The notes below the pieces were generated by a model. It was not told the origin of the DNA. It did no database searches and saw only the letters and a list, made by a program, of their open reading frames with translations. A DNA stretch of 64,000 bases from Alkalimonas mucilaginosa (GTDB lineage Bacteria > Pseudomonadota > Gammaproteobacteria > Enterobacterales > Alteromonadaceae), in contig NZ_JAUGZK010000008.1 of assembly GCF_036327005.1 (NCBI RefSeq), positions 1-64,000 on the forward strand, given 5' to 3'. The position numbers and the translations under genes are program-made. Every line of letters begins with the position of its first letter. Position 1 is the stretch's first letter. Of the stretch, positions 23,930 to 32,492 are shown one piece after another.

Positions 23930-24004
23930 TGGCTGCCCCAGCAGGAATCGAACCTGCAACTGCCCCTTAGGAGGGGGCCGTTATATCCATTTAACTATAG
24001 GGCA
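23930..24004 (-). tRNA. tRNA-Arg (anticodon CCU)
   Basis: The 75-nt cloverleaf on the minus strand has acceptor arm TGCCCTA/TGGGGCA, a D-arm with AATGGATA, anticodon loop CTCCTAA, a T-arm with GCAGG-TTCGATT-CCTGC, and an encoded CCA end. It closely matches Escherichia coli argW. The 3' end points toward the accessory region, the usual orientation for island integration at tRNA genes. Confidence 0.97.
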
Positions 24005-24231
24005 ATGGCGCTGAATTCTATCAGAAAATACCGGCGAACCGGAAGGATTGATTTTCAGATGCATTTGAAACCCTATATCGCTATAAAAAAAGCACTAAGA
24101 CAGGTAAAATGCCCCTGCTTTTTTGGCCCAGCATCCACTTAATACCCAACAAGCTTCTAGCCAGCCAAGCCCCGCTGAGGATATGGCACTATGTTCATCC
24201 TATGAACCATTGGCTTAAGTAATCCGTATTA
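24005..24231. other. Gap between tRNA-Arg and the suf promoter
   Basis: No credible gene is seen. The stretch is AT-rich and should contain the tRNA promoter on the minus strand. It leads into the suf promoter at 24232-24264. The rest of the gap to sufB (24265-24366) is untranslated leader without a recognised riboswitch or repeat. Confidence 0.5.
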
Positions 24232-24264
24232 ATAGTTGAGCATTTTACTCGGGTATTATACAAT
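24232..24264 (+). promoter_or_regulatory. suf promoter with IscR type 1-like box
   Basis: Positions 24232-24256 match the 25-bp IscR type 1 consensus (ATASYY-GACT-RWWW-YAGTC-RRSTAT) at 22 positions; mismatches fall in the GACT/AGTC core. The box overlaps a sigma-70 promoter: -35 TTGAGC (24236-24241), 17-nt spacer, -10 TACAAT (24259-24264). An inverted repeat GGGTATT-N4-AATACCC (24251-24268) overlaps the -10. Iron-sulfur-dependent repression is inferred; iscR is not in the window. Confidence 0.65.
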
Positions 24265-24366
24265 ACCCCCAGGCATATGGCCCAATAGCGTGCAGAGCAA
24301 GCAATTCAGTACGATAACAACAATGATGCCATTGATACGAAACAACGACAGCAGTGAGACAAAGTT

Positions 24367-25803
24367 ATGACCGAGCAGATCCATGAGGCGTTATCCCGCA
24401 AATACGAAGCGGGTTTTGTCTCTGATATTGAATCAGAAACCTTTGCCGCGGGCCTGGATGAGGATGTGATTCGTCGTATTTCAGCCATGAAAGAAGAGCC
24501 TGAGTGGATGCTTGAATGGCGCTTGCGCGCTTACCACAATTGGCTGACGATGGAAGAACCGGATTGGGCTCATGTGAAGTATCCCAAAATGGATTATCAG
24601 GCTATTTCCTATTTTTCATCGCCCAAGAGCATGAAAGACAAGCCAAAATCGTTGGACGAAGTCGACCCGGAGCTGCTGCGAGTTTATGAAAAGCTGGGCA
24701 TTCCATTGTACGAACAGGAGATGCTGGCAGGTGTGGCCGTGGATGTGGTGTTCGACTCCGTCTCGGTAGTCACCACTTTTCGGGAAAAATTAAAAGAAGC
24801 GGGCGTTATTTTCTGCCCTATTTCTGAAGCTATTAAAGAATACCCCGAGCTGGTTAAAAAGTATCTAGGCTCGGTGGTACCCCGCTCAGACAATTACTTT
24901 GCCGCGCTGAACAGTGCGGTCTTTACCGATGGCTCTTTTGTCTACATTCCCAAAGGTGTGCGCTGCCCCATGGAATTGTCGACCTATTTCCGTATTAACG
25001 AGCAAAATACCGGTCAGTTCGAGCGCACGCTCATTATTGCCGATGAAGGCAGTTATGTCAGCTACCTGGAGGGCTGCACAGCACCTCAGCGCGATGAAAA
25101 TCAACTGCATGCAGCAGTGGTAGAGTTGGTAGCAATGGATGATGCACAGATTAAATATTCCACCGTACAAAACTGGTACCCAGGCGATGAAGACGGCAAA
25201 GGCGGTATTTATAACTTTGTGACCAAACGCGGCCTTTGCCATCGGAATGCCAAAATTTCCTGGACTCAGGTGGAAACCGGCTCGGCTGTTACCTGGAAAT
25301 ACCCCAGCTGCATTCTTAAAGGCGATAACAGCGTCGGCGAGTTTTACTCGGTGGCTCTGACCCGCGGTCATCAGCAGGCAGATACCGGCACCAAGATGAT
25401 CCACCTGGGGAAGAACACCAAATCCACCATCATCTCGAAAGGTATTAGCGCCGGCCAAAGCAACAACGCATACCGTGGCCTGGTGCATATGGGCCCGAAA
25501 GCCGATGGCGCCCGTAACTTTACCGAGTGTGATTCGCTATTGATTGGCGATCGCTGTGGTGCACATACTTTCCCATACATTGAAAGTCGCAACCCAACCG
25601 CGAAGGTGGAGCACGAAGCTACCACCTCAAAAGTGAGCGATGATCAGCTGTTTTTGTGCAAACAACGAGGGCTGGATACGGAGAAAGCCGTGTCGATGAT
25701 CGTCAACGGTTTCTGCAAAGAGGTCTTTAAAGAATTGCCAATGGAGTTCGCCGTGGAAGCGGGCAAATTACTCGAAATCAGTCTCGAAGGCTCAGTAGGA
25801 TAA
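24367..25803 (+). CDS. sufB: Fe-S cluster assembly scaffold SufB
   Basis: A 478-residue SufB, part of the SufBCD scaffold where iron-sulfur clusters are built. Family stretches are plain: VPRSDNYFAALNSAVFTDGS, GVRCPMELSTYFRIN, SYLEGCTAPQRDENQLHAAV, and the C-terminal conserved CKQRGLDTEKA. It is first in sufB-C-D-S, 7 nt before sufC, and lies behind a long leader with an IscR-like box. Length is normal. No sufA or regulator precedes it; sufA comes later in the cluster. Confidence 0.97.
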   Translation: MTEQIHEALSRKYEAGFVSDIESETFAAGLDEDVIRRISAMKEEPEWMLEWRLRAYHNWLTMEEPDWAHVKYPKMDYQAISYFSSPKSMKDKPKSLDEVDPELLRVYEKLGIPLYEQEMLAGVAVDVVFDSVSVVTTFREKLKEAGVIFCPISEAIKEYPELVKKYLGSVVPRSDNYFAALNSAVFTDGSFVYIPKGVRCPMELSTYFRINEQNTGQFERTLIIADEGSYVSYLEGCTAPQRDENQLHAAVVELVAMDDAQIKYSTVQNWYPGDEDGKGGIYNFVTKRGLCHRNAKISWTQVETGSAVTWKYPSCILKGDNSVGEFYSVALTRGHQQADTGTKMIHLGKNTKSTIISKGISAGQSNNAYRGLVHMGPKADGARNFTECDSLLIGDRCGAHTFPYIESRNPTAKVEHEATTSKVSDDQLFLCKQRGLDTEKAVSMIVNGFCKEVFKELPMEFAVEAGKLLEISLEGSVG

Positions 25804-25810
25804 TAGATAG

Positions 25811-26575
25811 ATGCTAACCATTAAAAACCTGCACGCTCGTGTTGAACAAAAAAACATTCTTAACGGCTTGGATCTAACCATTCAACCCGGTGAAGTCCAC
25901 GCCATTATGGGGCCAAATGGCGCCGGTAAGAGTACCCTGGGCTATGTCCTCTCTGGTCGTGAAGGCTATGAGGTACTGGATGGTGAGGTGTTGTTGCAGG
26001 GTGAAAACCTGCTGGAGCTCGATATCGAAGAGCGCGCCCGTCATGGCCTGTTTCTGGCGTTTCAGTACCCGGTAGAGATCCCTGGCGTCAGCAATATGGA
26101 GTTTATGAAAGAGTCAGTGAACACCATGCGTCAGCAGCGCGGTGAAGAGCCATTGAGTGCAGCCGAGTTCCTGAAAAAAGCCAAAGCAGCTTGCCAGCAA
26201 GTTAAGTTACCACTGGACTTTCTCAAGCGTGGTGTTAATGAAGGTTTTTCTGGCGGTGAGAAGAAACGCAATGAAATCATGCAGATGATTCTGCTTGAAC
26301 CCAGCCTCTGTATTTTGGATGAATCCGACTCTGGTTTGGATGTTGATGCCTTGCAAGTGGTTGCCAATGGTGTCAACAGCCAGCGGGATGGCAAACGTAG
26401 CTTTGTGGTTATCACCCACTACCAACGCCTGCTCGATTACATTGAACCTGATTTTGTGCATATCCTGGCCAATGGCAAGGTAGTAAAAAGCGGCGATGCC
26501 AGCCTGGCTAAACAAATTGAAAAAGAAGGCTACGCCTTCCTTGGACTGGATAGCAGCGAGGAGGCCAAGGCATGA
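25811..26575 (+). CDS. sufC: Fe-S assembly ATPase SufC
   Basis: A 254-residue ABC-type ATPase that powers the SufBCD complex. Walker A GPNGAGKST (near residue 34), ABC signature FSGGEKKRNEI, Walker B LCILDESDSGLD and the H-loop VITHYQRL are all present. It overlaps sufD by 4 nt. Cytosolic; no membrane segment. Confidence 0.97.
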   Translation: MLTIKNLHARVEQKNILNGLDLTIQPGEVHAIMGPNGAGKSTLGYVLSGREGYEVLDGEVLLQGENLLELDIEERARHGLFLAFQYPVEIPGVSNMEFMKESVNTMRQQRGEEPLSAAEFLKKAKAACQQVKLPLDFLKRGVNEGFSGGEKKRNEIMQMILLEPSLCILDESDSGLDVDALQVVANGVNSQRDGKRSFVVITHYQRLLDYIEPDFVHILANGKVVKSGDASLAKQIEKEGYAFLGLDSSEEAKA

Positions 26576-27831
26576 GTGCATGGCTGCAACAGGTATTGCA
26601 CCGGGGGCAAGCCATTTCGGACTGGTTAAGCCCGGTTCGCCGTCAGGCGCTGCAGGCACTGAATGATACAACCTGGCCTGGCCGTCGTACTGAACAATGG
26701 AAATACACCTCTTTATCGGCGGTCGAAGATTTGGCTTTGGCTACAGGTCAGAGCCAGTCCCAACCAGAGGTTGAAACCATTGATGGTATCGATAGCCTGG
26801 ATCTGTTGTTTGTCGATGGCGAACTGCGCACTGATTTGACCACACTTAATCTGCCGGCAGGATTACACGTAAGTCAGTTGGAGCAGGCCGATGCCTTGCA
26901 GCAAGTAGCAGTAACCAGCCTGTACGCTCAAATCAAACCTAAGCGTCACCTCTTTGGTTTGGTCAACGATGCATTGGCTCAAAACATCCTCTTTATTCGC
27001 ATTGAACAGGACTGCCACATCCAGCAACCAATCCGCATTATCAGCCATAGCAGCGATGGTCATGAATCGCACCAGCGCGTACTGGTTCAGCTTGGCAATA
27101 AGGCAAAAGCAAGCATCATTGAACAAACCCAGGGACAGAGCAACAGTCTGAGCACTGGGTTTACCGAGTTTGATTTGGGTGAACACGCACAACTGGAGCA
27201 TTACCGCCTGCTTATGCATACCAAGCAGGCTATCTACTTTGGCGGTTGTCATTTCTGCCTGCATGATCAGGCCCGCCTTGACAGCACCCTGATAGGTTAT
27301 GGCAGTCAGTTGTCGCGCACCGATGTCGATGTGATTCACAACGGCGAGCATGCCAATGCTAAGCTGAATGCGGTGTATTTGCTGGCTGAAGGCGAGCATT
27401 TCGATTTACATACTACCATCGAGCATGCCAAGCCCAATGGCACCACCAATGAAAACGTACGTGGTATTGTTGGTGATAAAGCCAATGCAGTATTCAATGG
27501 CCGCATTCATATCCATCGCGATGCTCAAAAAACACTGGCAGAGTTGAACAACCGTAACCTGTTGCTATCGCGTCGTGGTCAAATCAATACCAAGCCCGAA
27601 TTGGAAATTTATGCCGATGATGTGCAGTGTGCCCATGGTGCCACCGTGGCAGAAATTGAAGAAGAAGCCCTTTATTACTTGCGCTCGCGCGGTATTTCAC
27701 GCTCGCAGGCATTGATCATGCTGAACTTTGGCTTTATTCAGGAGCTAATCAACCAGATGCCAAACCAGCAACTGGCCCATTGGCTGGCACCACAGTTACG
27801 TGCCCGCTTTAAGGAGATGGAAGTTCGATGA
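26572..27831 (+). CDS. sufD: Fe-S cluster assembly protein SufD
   Basis: A 419-residue SufD, partner of SufB in the SufBC2D scaffold. The N-terminus shows the WPGRRTEQWKYTSLSA motif; the C-terminal beta-helix has the SufB/SufD landmarks NENVRGIVGDKANAVFNGRI and EIYADDVQCAHGATVAEIEE. It overlaps sufC and sufS by 4 nt at each end, so translation of the three is coupled. Confidence 0.96.
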   Translation: MSAWLQQVLHRGQAISDWLSPVRRQALQALNDTTWPGRRTEQWKYTSLSAVEDLALATGQSQSQPEVETIDGIDSLDLLFVDGELRTDLTTLNLPAGLHVSQLEQADALQQVAVTSLYAQIKPKRHLFGLVNDALAQNILFIRIEQDCHIQQPIRIISHSSDGHESHQRVLVQLGNKAKASIIEQTQGQSNSLSTGFTEFDLGEHAQLEHYRLLMHTKQAIYFGGCHFCLHDQARLDSTLIGYGSQLSRTDVDVIHNGEHANAKLNAVYLLAEGEHFDLHTTIEHAKPNGTTNENVRGIVGDKANAVFNGRIHIHRDAQKTLAELNNRNLLLSRRGQINTKPELEIYADDVQCAHGATVAEIEEEALYYLRSRGISRSQALIMLNFGFIQELINQMPNQQLAHWLAPQLRARFKEMEVR

Positions 27832-29060
27832 GTGCAGCCCTACGCCCATTTGATGTAGCCGCCATTCGGGCTGAGTTTCCAATTTTACAACAGCAACTGG
27901 AAGGCAAACCACTGGTTTATCTGGACAACGCTGCCACCACCCAAAAGCCCATGGCGGTAATACAGGCCATTACCGATTATTACAGCCAGTGCAACGCCAA
28001 TGTGCATCGTGGTGCTCACCAGTTGGCTGATGAAGCCACCCGCCGCTTTGAGCTTAGCCGGGATAAAGTAGCTAGCTTTATACAAGCCTATGATCGCTGC
28101 GAGGTGATCTGGACCAGCGGCACTACCGAAGCCATCAATATCGTAGCCAATGGCATCGCACAGCGCCTGAAACCCGGCGATGAAGTTCTGGTGACGGAAA
28201 TGGAGCACCATGCCAATCTGGTCACCTGGCAACAGGCATGCCTGCGTAGTGGTGCCAGCTTAAAAATAGTGCCTATCCACGACAATGGTGCTTTGGATAC
28301 TGAAGCCTTTGCAGCCCTGCTATCAGCCAATACCAGGCTGGTTGCCCTACCCCATGTCTCCAACGCACTTGGCACCGTGAATCCCATTCAGGATTTAACC
28401 AGGCTTGCCAAAGCCCATGGTGCACTGGTCCTGATCGATGGTGCTCAGGGCATTGCGCATGGTGGCGTCAATGTCCGCGAGATAGGCTGTGACTTTTACG
28501 CTTTCTCGGGTCATAAAGTATTTGGCCCAACTGGCGTTGGTGTACTTTGGGGCAAAGCAGAAGTGCTGCAAGACTGGCCGGTATGGCAAACCGGTGGGGA
28601 AATGATTGCTCAGGTAACTTACCACAGCGCGACCTGGGGCGAGTTACCCAACCGATTGGAAGCTGGTACCCCCAACATAGCCGGCGTGATTGGTCTGGCA
28701 GCGGCTATTGATTGGTTAACTCAGTTTGATGTATCGGCCATCCAGGCACACGAGCGCGCCCTGCTGGCTTACGCAACAACGCTGGCAACCGACTTTGAAG
28801 GCATCCAACTGGTGGGTACCGCTGCCGATAAGATCGGTGTTTTTAGCTTTGTGCTGCAAGGTAGTCACCCGGCAGATGTCGGCTTTCTGCTCGATAAACA
28901 AGGTATTGCCATTCGCACTGGTTCACACTGCGCCCAACCGCTGATGCAGCGTCTGGGCCTACCCGGCACCGCCAGAGCATCATTTTCGGTGTACAATACC
29001 TTGGAAGAAGTGGACGCCCTATTCCGCGCATTAAAGAAAACCCAGCGTATGCTCGCTTAA
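27828..29060 (+). CDS. sufS: Cysteine desulfurase SufS
   Basis: A 410-residue pyridoxal-phosphate enzyme that takes sulfur from cysteine. The cofactor lysine is in FSGHKVFGPTG (near residue 230), the catalytic cysteine in RTGSHCAQPL (near 368). VYLDNAATTQKP and NVHRGAHQLAD are typical group II desulfurase segments. SufE, which accepts its sulfur, lies three genes downstream. Confidence 0.97.
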   Translation: MSAALRPFDVAAIRAEFPILQQQLEGKPLVYLDNAATTQKPMAVIQAITDYYSQCNANVHRGAHQLADEATRRFELSRDKVASFIQAYDRCEVIWTSGTTEAINIVANGIAQRLKPGDEVLVTEMEHHANLVTWQQACLRSGASLKIVPIHDNGALDTEAFAALLSANTRLVALPHVSNALGTVNPIQDLTRLAKAHGALVLIDGAQGIAHGGVNVREIGCDFYAFSGHKVFGPTGVGVLWGKAEVLQDWPVWQTGGEMIAQVTYHSATWGELPNRLEAGTPNIAGVIGLAAAIDWLTQFDVSAIQAHERALLAYATTLATDFEGIQLVGTAADKIGVFSFVLQGSHPADVGFLLDKQGIAIRTGSHCAQPLMQRLGLPGTARASFSVYNTLEEVDALFRALKKTQRMLA

Positions 29061-29069
29061 GGATAGATT

Positions 29070-29438
29070 ATGCAGGTAGAAACCTTTACCCCAAGCAAGA
29101 CAGTTAGTGGCGATGCAGTGCAGCTGACAGATGCCGCTATCCGCCACTTTGAAAGCAAAGTCGAAAAAACTCCTGGCCATGTGGTGCGATTATCCACCAA
29201 AACCAGTGGCTGCACCGGCTATGCCTATGTTCTGGATATTGTCGCACAAGCTACAGCTGGCGATACTGAGCTGCATGTCAGTGAACAGCTGACGTTTTGC
29301 ATTGCAGCTGATGCGCTGCCGCTGGTGCGCAACACGGAAATTGATTACGTCAAAGAAGGCTTAAACGGTGTGTTGAAGTTCAACAATCCGAATGTGGTCG
29401 CAGAATGTGGTTGCGGCGAAAGCTTTAATGTGAGCTAA
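29070..29438 (+). CDS. sufA: A-type Fe-S carrier protein SufA/IscA-like
   Basis: A 122-residue HesB/IscA-family protein. The three conserved cysteines are present: one in TSGCTGYAYVL and two in the C-terminal ECGCGESF. The family carries assembled clusters to target enzymes. It begins 9 nt after sufS. SufA and IscA cannot be told apart by eye; position in the suf cluster favours SufA. Confidence 0.92.
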   Translation: MQVETFTPSKTVSGDAVQLTDAAIRHFESKVEKTPGHVVRLSTKTSGCTGYAYVLDIVAQATAGDTELHVSEQLTFCIAADALPLVRNTEIDYVKEGLNGVLKFNNPNVVAECGCGESFNVS

Positions 29439-29481
29439 GCAGCACTGCTGTGCTGCTGCTGTTTGCTCTGCAGGTGGATGA

Positions 29482-30015
29482 ATGCAACAAAAAATAGTTT
29501 CTACCGAGCGCGATTGCATCGTGCGGCGGGTTCCCAATGGGGATAAGCAGCTTATCCCCGAGGGAGAGTTTGTCACCATTACCCAGGATCTGGGAGGTAA
29601 CTTTACCATCACCTGGCGCGGTAACATGTACCGGGTCGACGGTACCGATGCCGATGCGATTGGCCGCAAACCACTCAAGCTGGAGTTCAGCACGCCCAAA
29701 GATGACAAAATTGAAGAACGTCAGATCTATCAGGCGCTTGAAACTGTTTACGATCCAGAGATCCCGATCAATTTATTGTCACTGGGGCTGATCTACCAGG
29801 TTAAGGTAGAGCAATCAGACCATAGCGTTCATATTGATATGACCCTGACCGCACCTGCATGCGGTATGGGGCCAGTCCTGGTTGGCGACGTAGAGCACCG
29901 GGTTAGTATGGTACCCAACGTGAAAAAAGTGCAGGTGAACCTGGTGTTTGATCCGGCCTGGTCACGTGAAATGATGAGCGAAGAAGCCCAATTGGAAGCC
30001 GGCCTGTTCTTTTAA
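29482..30015 (+). CDS. sufT: Fe-S cluster maturation protein SufT
   Basis: A 177-residue DUF59/MIP18-type protein with an N-terminal extension as in SufT. The domain starts near residue 75 (QIYQALETVYDPEIPINLLSLG) and has the conserved cysteine in LTAPACGMGPVL. It probably helps deliver clusters to particular proteins. It lies 43 nt downstream of sufA and ahead of sufE. Confidence 0.92.
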   Translation: MQQKIVSTERDCIVRRVPNGDKQLIPEGEFVTITQDLGGNFTITWRGNMYRVDGTDADAIGRKPLKLEFSTPKDDKIEERQIYQALETVYDPEIPINLLSLGLIYQVKVEQSDHSVHIDMTLTAPACGMGPVLVGDVEHRVSMVPNVKKVQVNLVFDPAWSREMMSEEAQLEAGLFF

Positions 30016-30044
30016 TCTGAATGCAACTATTACAAGAGTGTTTT

Positions 30045-30461
30045 ATGACCTTACCAAGCCATCAAGATATCGTAGACGACATTGCTTTTTTTGATGACTG
30101 GGAGCAACGCTATCAGTACATCATTGATCTGGGAAAAAGCATTCCTGCACTGGACGAACACTACAAGACCGATGCCTTGTTGGTCCCTGGCTGCCAAAGC
30201 AAAGTTTGGTTATTAAGCCAGTGCAAAGATGGTGTCTTGCAATTTCAGGCCGACAGCGATGCAGTCATTGTCAATGGCTTGCTGGCGATTGTATTGGCTG
30301 CTTATCACAACCAAACTCCTGCCAACATTCTGGCTTTTGACATTGATAACTATTTTAAAGCATTGGATTTAGAGCGCCATATCAGCCCTACCCGTGGTAA
30401 TGGCTTGCGTGCCATTGTTGGGAAAATTCAGGCACTGGCTAAAGCGCAGCAATCAGCTTGA
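30045..30461 (+). CDS. sufE: Cysteine desulfuration protein SufE
   Basis: From ATG 30045 (AAGAG 6 nt upstream) the product is 138 residues; an earlier in-frame ATG at 30021 has no good ribosome binding site. The sulfur-accepting cysteine is in VPGCQSKVWLL, as in SufE of other bacteria. It activates SufS and passes persulfide sulfur to SufB. Last gene of the suf cluster, convergent with the FlgO-like genes. Confidence 0.95.
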   Translation: MTLPSHQDIVDDIAFFDDWEQRYQYIIDLGKSIPALDEHYKTDALLVPGCQSKVWLLSQCKDGVLQFQADSDAVIVNGLLAIVLAAYHNQTPANILAFDIDNYFKALDLERHISPTRGNGLRAIVGKIQALAKAQQSA

Positions 30462-30473
30462 GTCCAAGCAGGC

Positions 30474-31100
30474 TTAAGGCCGAATTTGGTTTAAAACCAG
30501 ATGAGGAATAAAGCCCGTGGCGCTGCTGCTGATAGACTGAGTGTCCAGCTGTACCACCCTGGCCTGAATTTCCATACCACGCTCAGTGGTCACCAGGGTC
30601 CCGGTTAGAATTGCATCCATCTCCAGCTGTTTTGCCAGTAAGCGGGCATCCCGGGATAAAGCAAAATCACCGTGCGGGCCAACCCACAGGCGACTGGTTA
30701 GCTTGTGCTCTACGACAGTAACACCATGCTGTGGCAACAAAGTACGGAGCAATTCCGACAGCTGGTTGCCAAGCGGTGTGCTTTGGCTTAGGGTTTCATC
30801 CAGCTCGACAAAGCTGCTGATAGCCAATCGCTGCCCTTTGACCGCATCGGCCTGAGCCAGTTGATACGCCAGTTGGTCCGCGTAATGTTGCAATCGTTTT
30901 TGACTCTGAGCCCAGTATGGCATCTGGTAGCTGGCTGGTTCACTTTGTTCAGCCGTTGCCGGCACCCTGTACCAGGGAGTTGGCTCTGGCAACGTTACCG
31001 GCTCTGGGTCGATAGTCTGACAATGGGAAGCCCCACAAAATGATAAGTTACTGCAAGCGGCAAGTATCAGCGGCACTAAGCAAATCAAACCCCGCATCAT
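30474..31100 (-). CDS. FlgO-like outer membrane lipoprotein, paralog 3
   Basis: A 208-residue lipoprotein: signal peptide with lipobox LAAC (MRGLICLVPLILAACSN). From about residue 75 it has a FlgO-type domain: QRLAISSFVELDETLSQSTPLGNQLSELL, then LLAKQLEMDAILTGTLVTTERGMEIQARVV. FlgO proteins are linked to flagellar or outer membrane structure in Vibrio. Here three related copies are in a row, and no flagellar gene is in the window. Its start overlaps the stop of the preceding copy. Confidence 0.82.
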   Translation of the reverse strand: MMRGLICLVPLILAACSNLSFCGASHCQTIDPEPVTLPEPTPWYRVPATAEQSEPASYQMPYWAQSQKRLQHYADQLAYQLAQADAVKGQRLAISSFVELDETLSQSTPLGNQLSELLRTLLPQHGVTVVEHKLTSRLWVGPHGDFALSRDARLLAKQLEMDAILTGTLVTTERGMEIQARVVQLDTQSISSSATGFIPHLVLNQIRP

Positions 31101-31819
31101 TCAGCCCCCTGCTGCAGGATCACCCGCTGTTGGCGCTCAGAAGGCTGCAAGCCGGCGATCACAGCTTGAGGAATAAACCCCTGAGCCGAAGCCAGTACCC
31201 GCTTTGAGTCAATACCGACCAAACGCGCATTCACCATAACACCGGATTGATGCCGGACTAAAGTTCCACCAAGCACATACTCAATGGGCTGCTCTTCACG
31301 CAGCTCCAGAAAATCACGACTAAAAACAAAGTCGCCTTGTGGGGTGACCCGAATAAAGTCGGTGGTTTTAAAGTCTATCTGCTCCAAACCAAACTGATGC
31401 ACTTCATGCATAAAGCTTTCAGCCAGTTGATTGCCAAGCAGATCGGTATCGTCATAGGCTCCATCAAGATAGACGAAACTGGTCACGGCAAAGACCGAAT
31501 CAGCAATAGACGGGCTCATCACTGCAATCAGATCATGCATCATGCCTTGGACATAATGATTCAGCGAGCGACGCTGCTCGCCCTGGTAACGCTGCTCTAG
31601 CCGAGCTTCAGCCCGACGATTGCTGCTGTAGCTCGCTTGTTGGCTAACCAGGCTCTGGTAATAACTGGCATCCGCCGCAGACTGTGCCGGAGCTGTTGCC
31701 GGCGCCACTTGCAAGGAGCGGTCGCGGTAATCCTGCCACTTTTGCTGCGATGCACAGCTTGTTAGCAATAAGCTGATAGCCAGCCCCATGATTCCTTTGT
31801 GCATAATACCGCTGCGCAT
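31097..31819 (-). CDS. FlgO-like outer membrane lipoprotein, paralog 2
   Basis: 240 residues, with GAGGG 4 nt before the ATG. Lipobox LTSC (ISLLLTSCASQQ). The FlgO domain runs from about residue 85: VFAVTSFVYLDGAYDDTDLLGNQL, then EQPIEYVLGGTLVRHQSGVMVNARLVG. It has an extra charged linker (SSNRRAEARLEQRYQ) between signal and domain. It shares with its neighbours the order strand-TSF-helix-GNQL and the motif GTL-(8)-NARLV. Confidence 0.82.
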   Translation of the reverse strand: MRSGIMHKGIMGLAISLLLTSCASQQKWQDYRDRSLQVAPATAPAQSAADASYYQSLVSQQASYSSNRRAEARLEQRYQGEQRRSLNHYVQGMMHDLIAVMSPSIADSVFAVTSFVYLDGAYDDTDLLGNQLAESFMHEVHQFGLEQIDFKTTDFIRVTPQGDFVFSRDFLELREEQPIEYVLGGTLVRHQSGVMVNARLVGIDSKRVLASAQGFIPQAVIAGLQPSERQQRVILQQGAE

Positions 31820-31837
31820 AGTACCCTCGCTTTCGAA

Positions 31838-32422
31838 TTAATGAGACGACCGGTAAATCATTTGCTGACGTAGTTGTACCTGCTTGGCAGATCCTAATAC
31901 CGCAGTTGGGATTTGATCGGCAGCAGCTGCCACTACCCGGTTCGTCTTTGTATCGACCAGTCGTGCATTAACTATAGTAAAATCTTCATGTTGTGACAGG
32001 GTTCCGGCAATGATGTAGCGGATGTTTTGTTCTGTTGCCAGGCTGGCTAGTTGCCTGGTTAGCAAACTATCATGTTGGCTATGCAACTGCAGGCTCTGGC
32101 CGGCCCGAAACTCAGTGACCTGATAGCCAAGCTGGCTGGCCACTGTCAGCATACTTTCCTGCAGCTGCAAGCCTAAATGACGCATCCGTACATTGGTGGC
32201 ATCCGGTTGCAGGGTCGTACTGTCGGTAAAGGTAACGGCGGTCATGCTACCATGTGGCAGTGCTGGTAAGTCCCTAAGCAACTGCTCTGCCAACCGCTCC
32301 GTATAAAACAGCACAGGATCAAGGCGTGGTTTTGCCGCAGTATCGGCACTTTGTTGCCTTGCAGGAGACTGACTGCATGCAGTCAGCGTAAGCGCCAGTG
32401 TTAGAAGTAGCCAAATTTTCAC
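31838..32422 (-). CDS. FlgO-like lipoprotein, paralog 1
   Basis: The start is placed at GTG 32422 (GAGG 7 nt upstream), giving 194 residues and a clean lipoprotein signal ending LTAC; a longer open frame runs into thyA and is unlikely. The domain has MTAVTFTDSTTLQP, an LGLQLQESML helix and YIIAGTLSQHEDFTIVNARLVD. First of three tandem copies downstream of thyA. Confidence 0.8.
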   Translation of the reverse strand: MKIWLLLTLALTLTACSQSPARQQSADTAAKPRLDPVLFYTERLAEQLLRDLPALPHGSMTAVTFTDSTTLQPDATNVRMRHLGLQLQESMLTVASQLGYQVTEFRAGQSLQLHSQHDSLLTRQLASLATEQNIRYIIAGTLSQHEDFTIVNARLVDTKTNRVVAAAADQIPTAVLGSAKQVQLRQQMIYRSSH

Positions 32423-32492
32423 GGTACGGCCTCTGGAATGATCCTTTACTGGCAGAAACAATACAAAAACAGTGCCAAGCTTGCAGCAAGCA

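Noticed and set aside
1..23930. Integrase, transposase or insertion sequence in the accessory region
   Set aside because: No such protein motifs or terminal inverted repeats were found; the island idea rests only on gene content and the tRNA.
1..24000. CRISPR array or other ligand source for the CARF domain
   Set aside because: No regularly spaced repeats, cas genes or cyclase were seen in the window.
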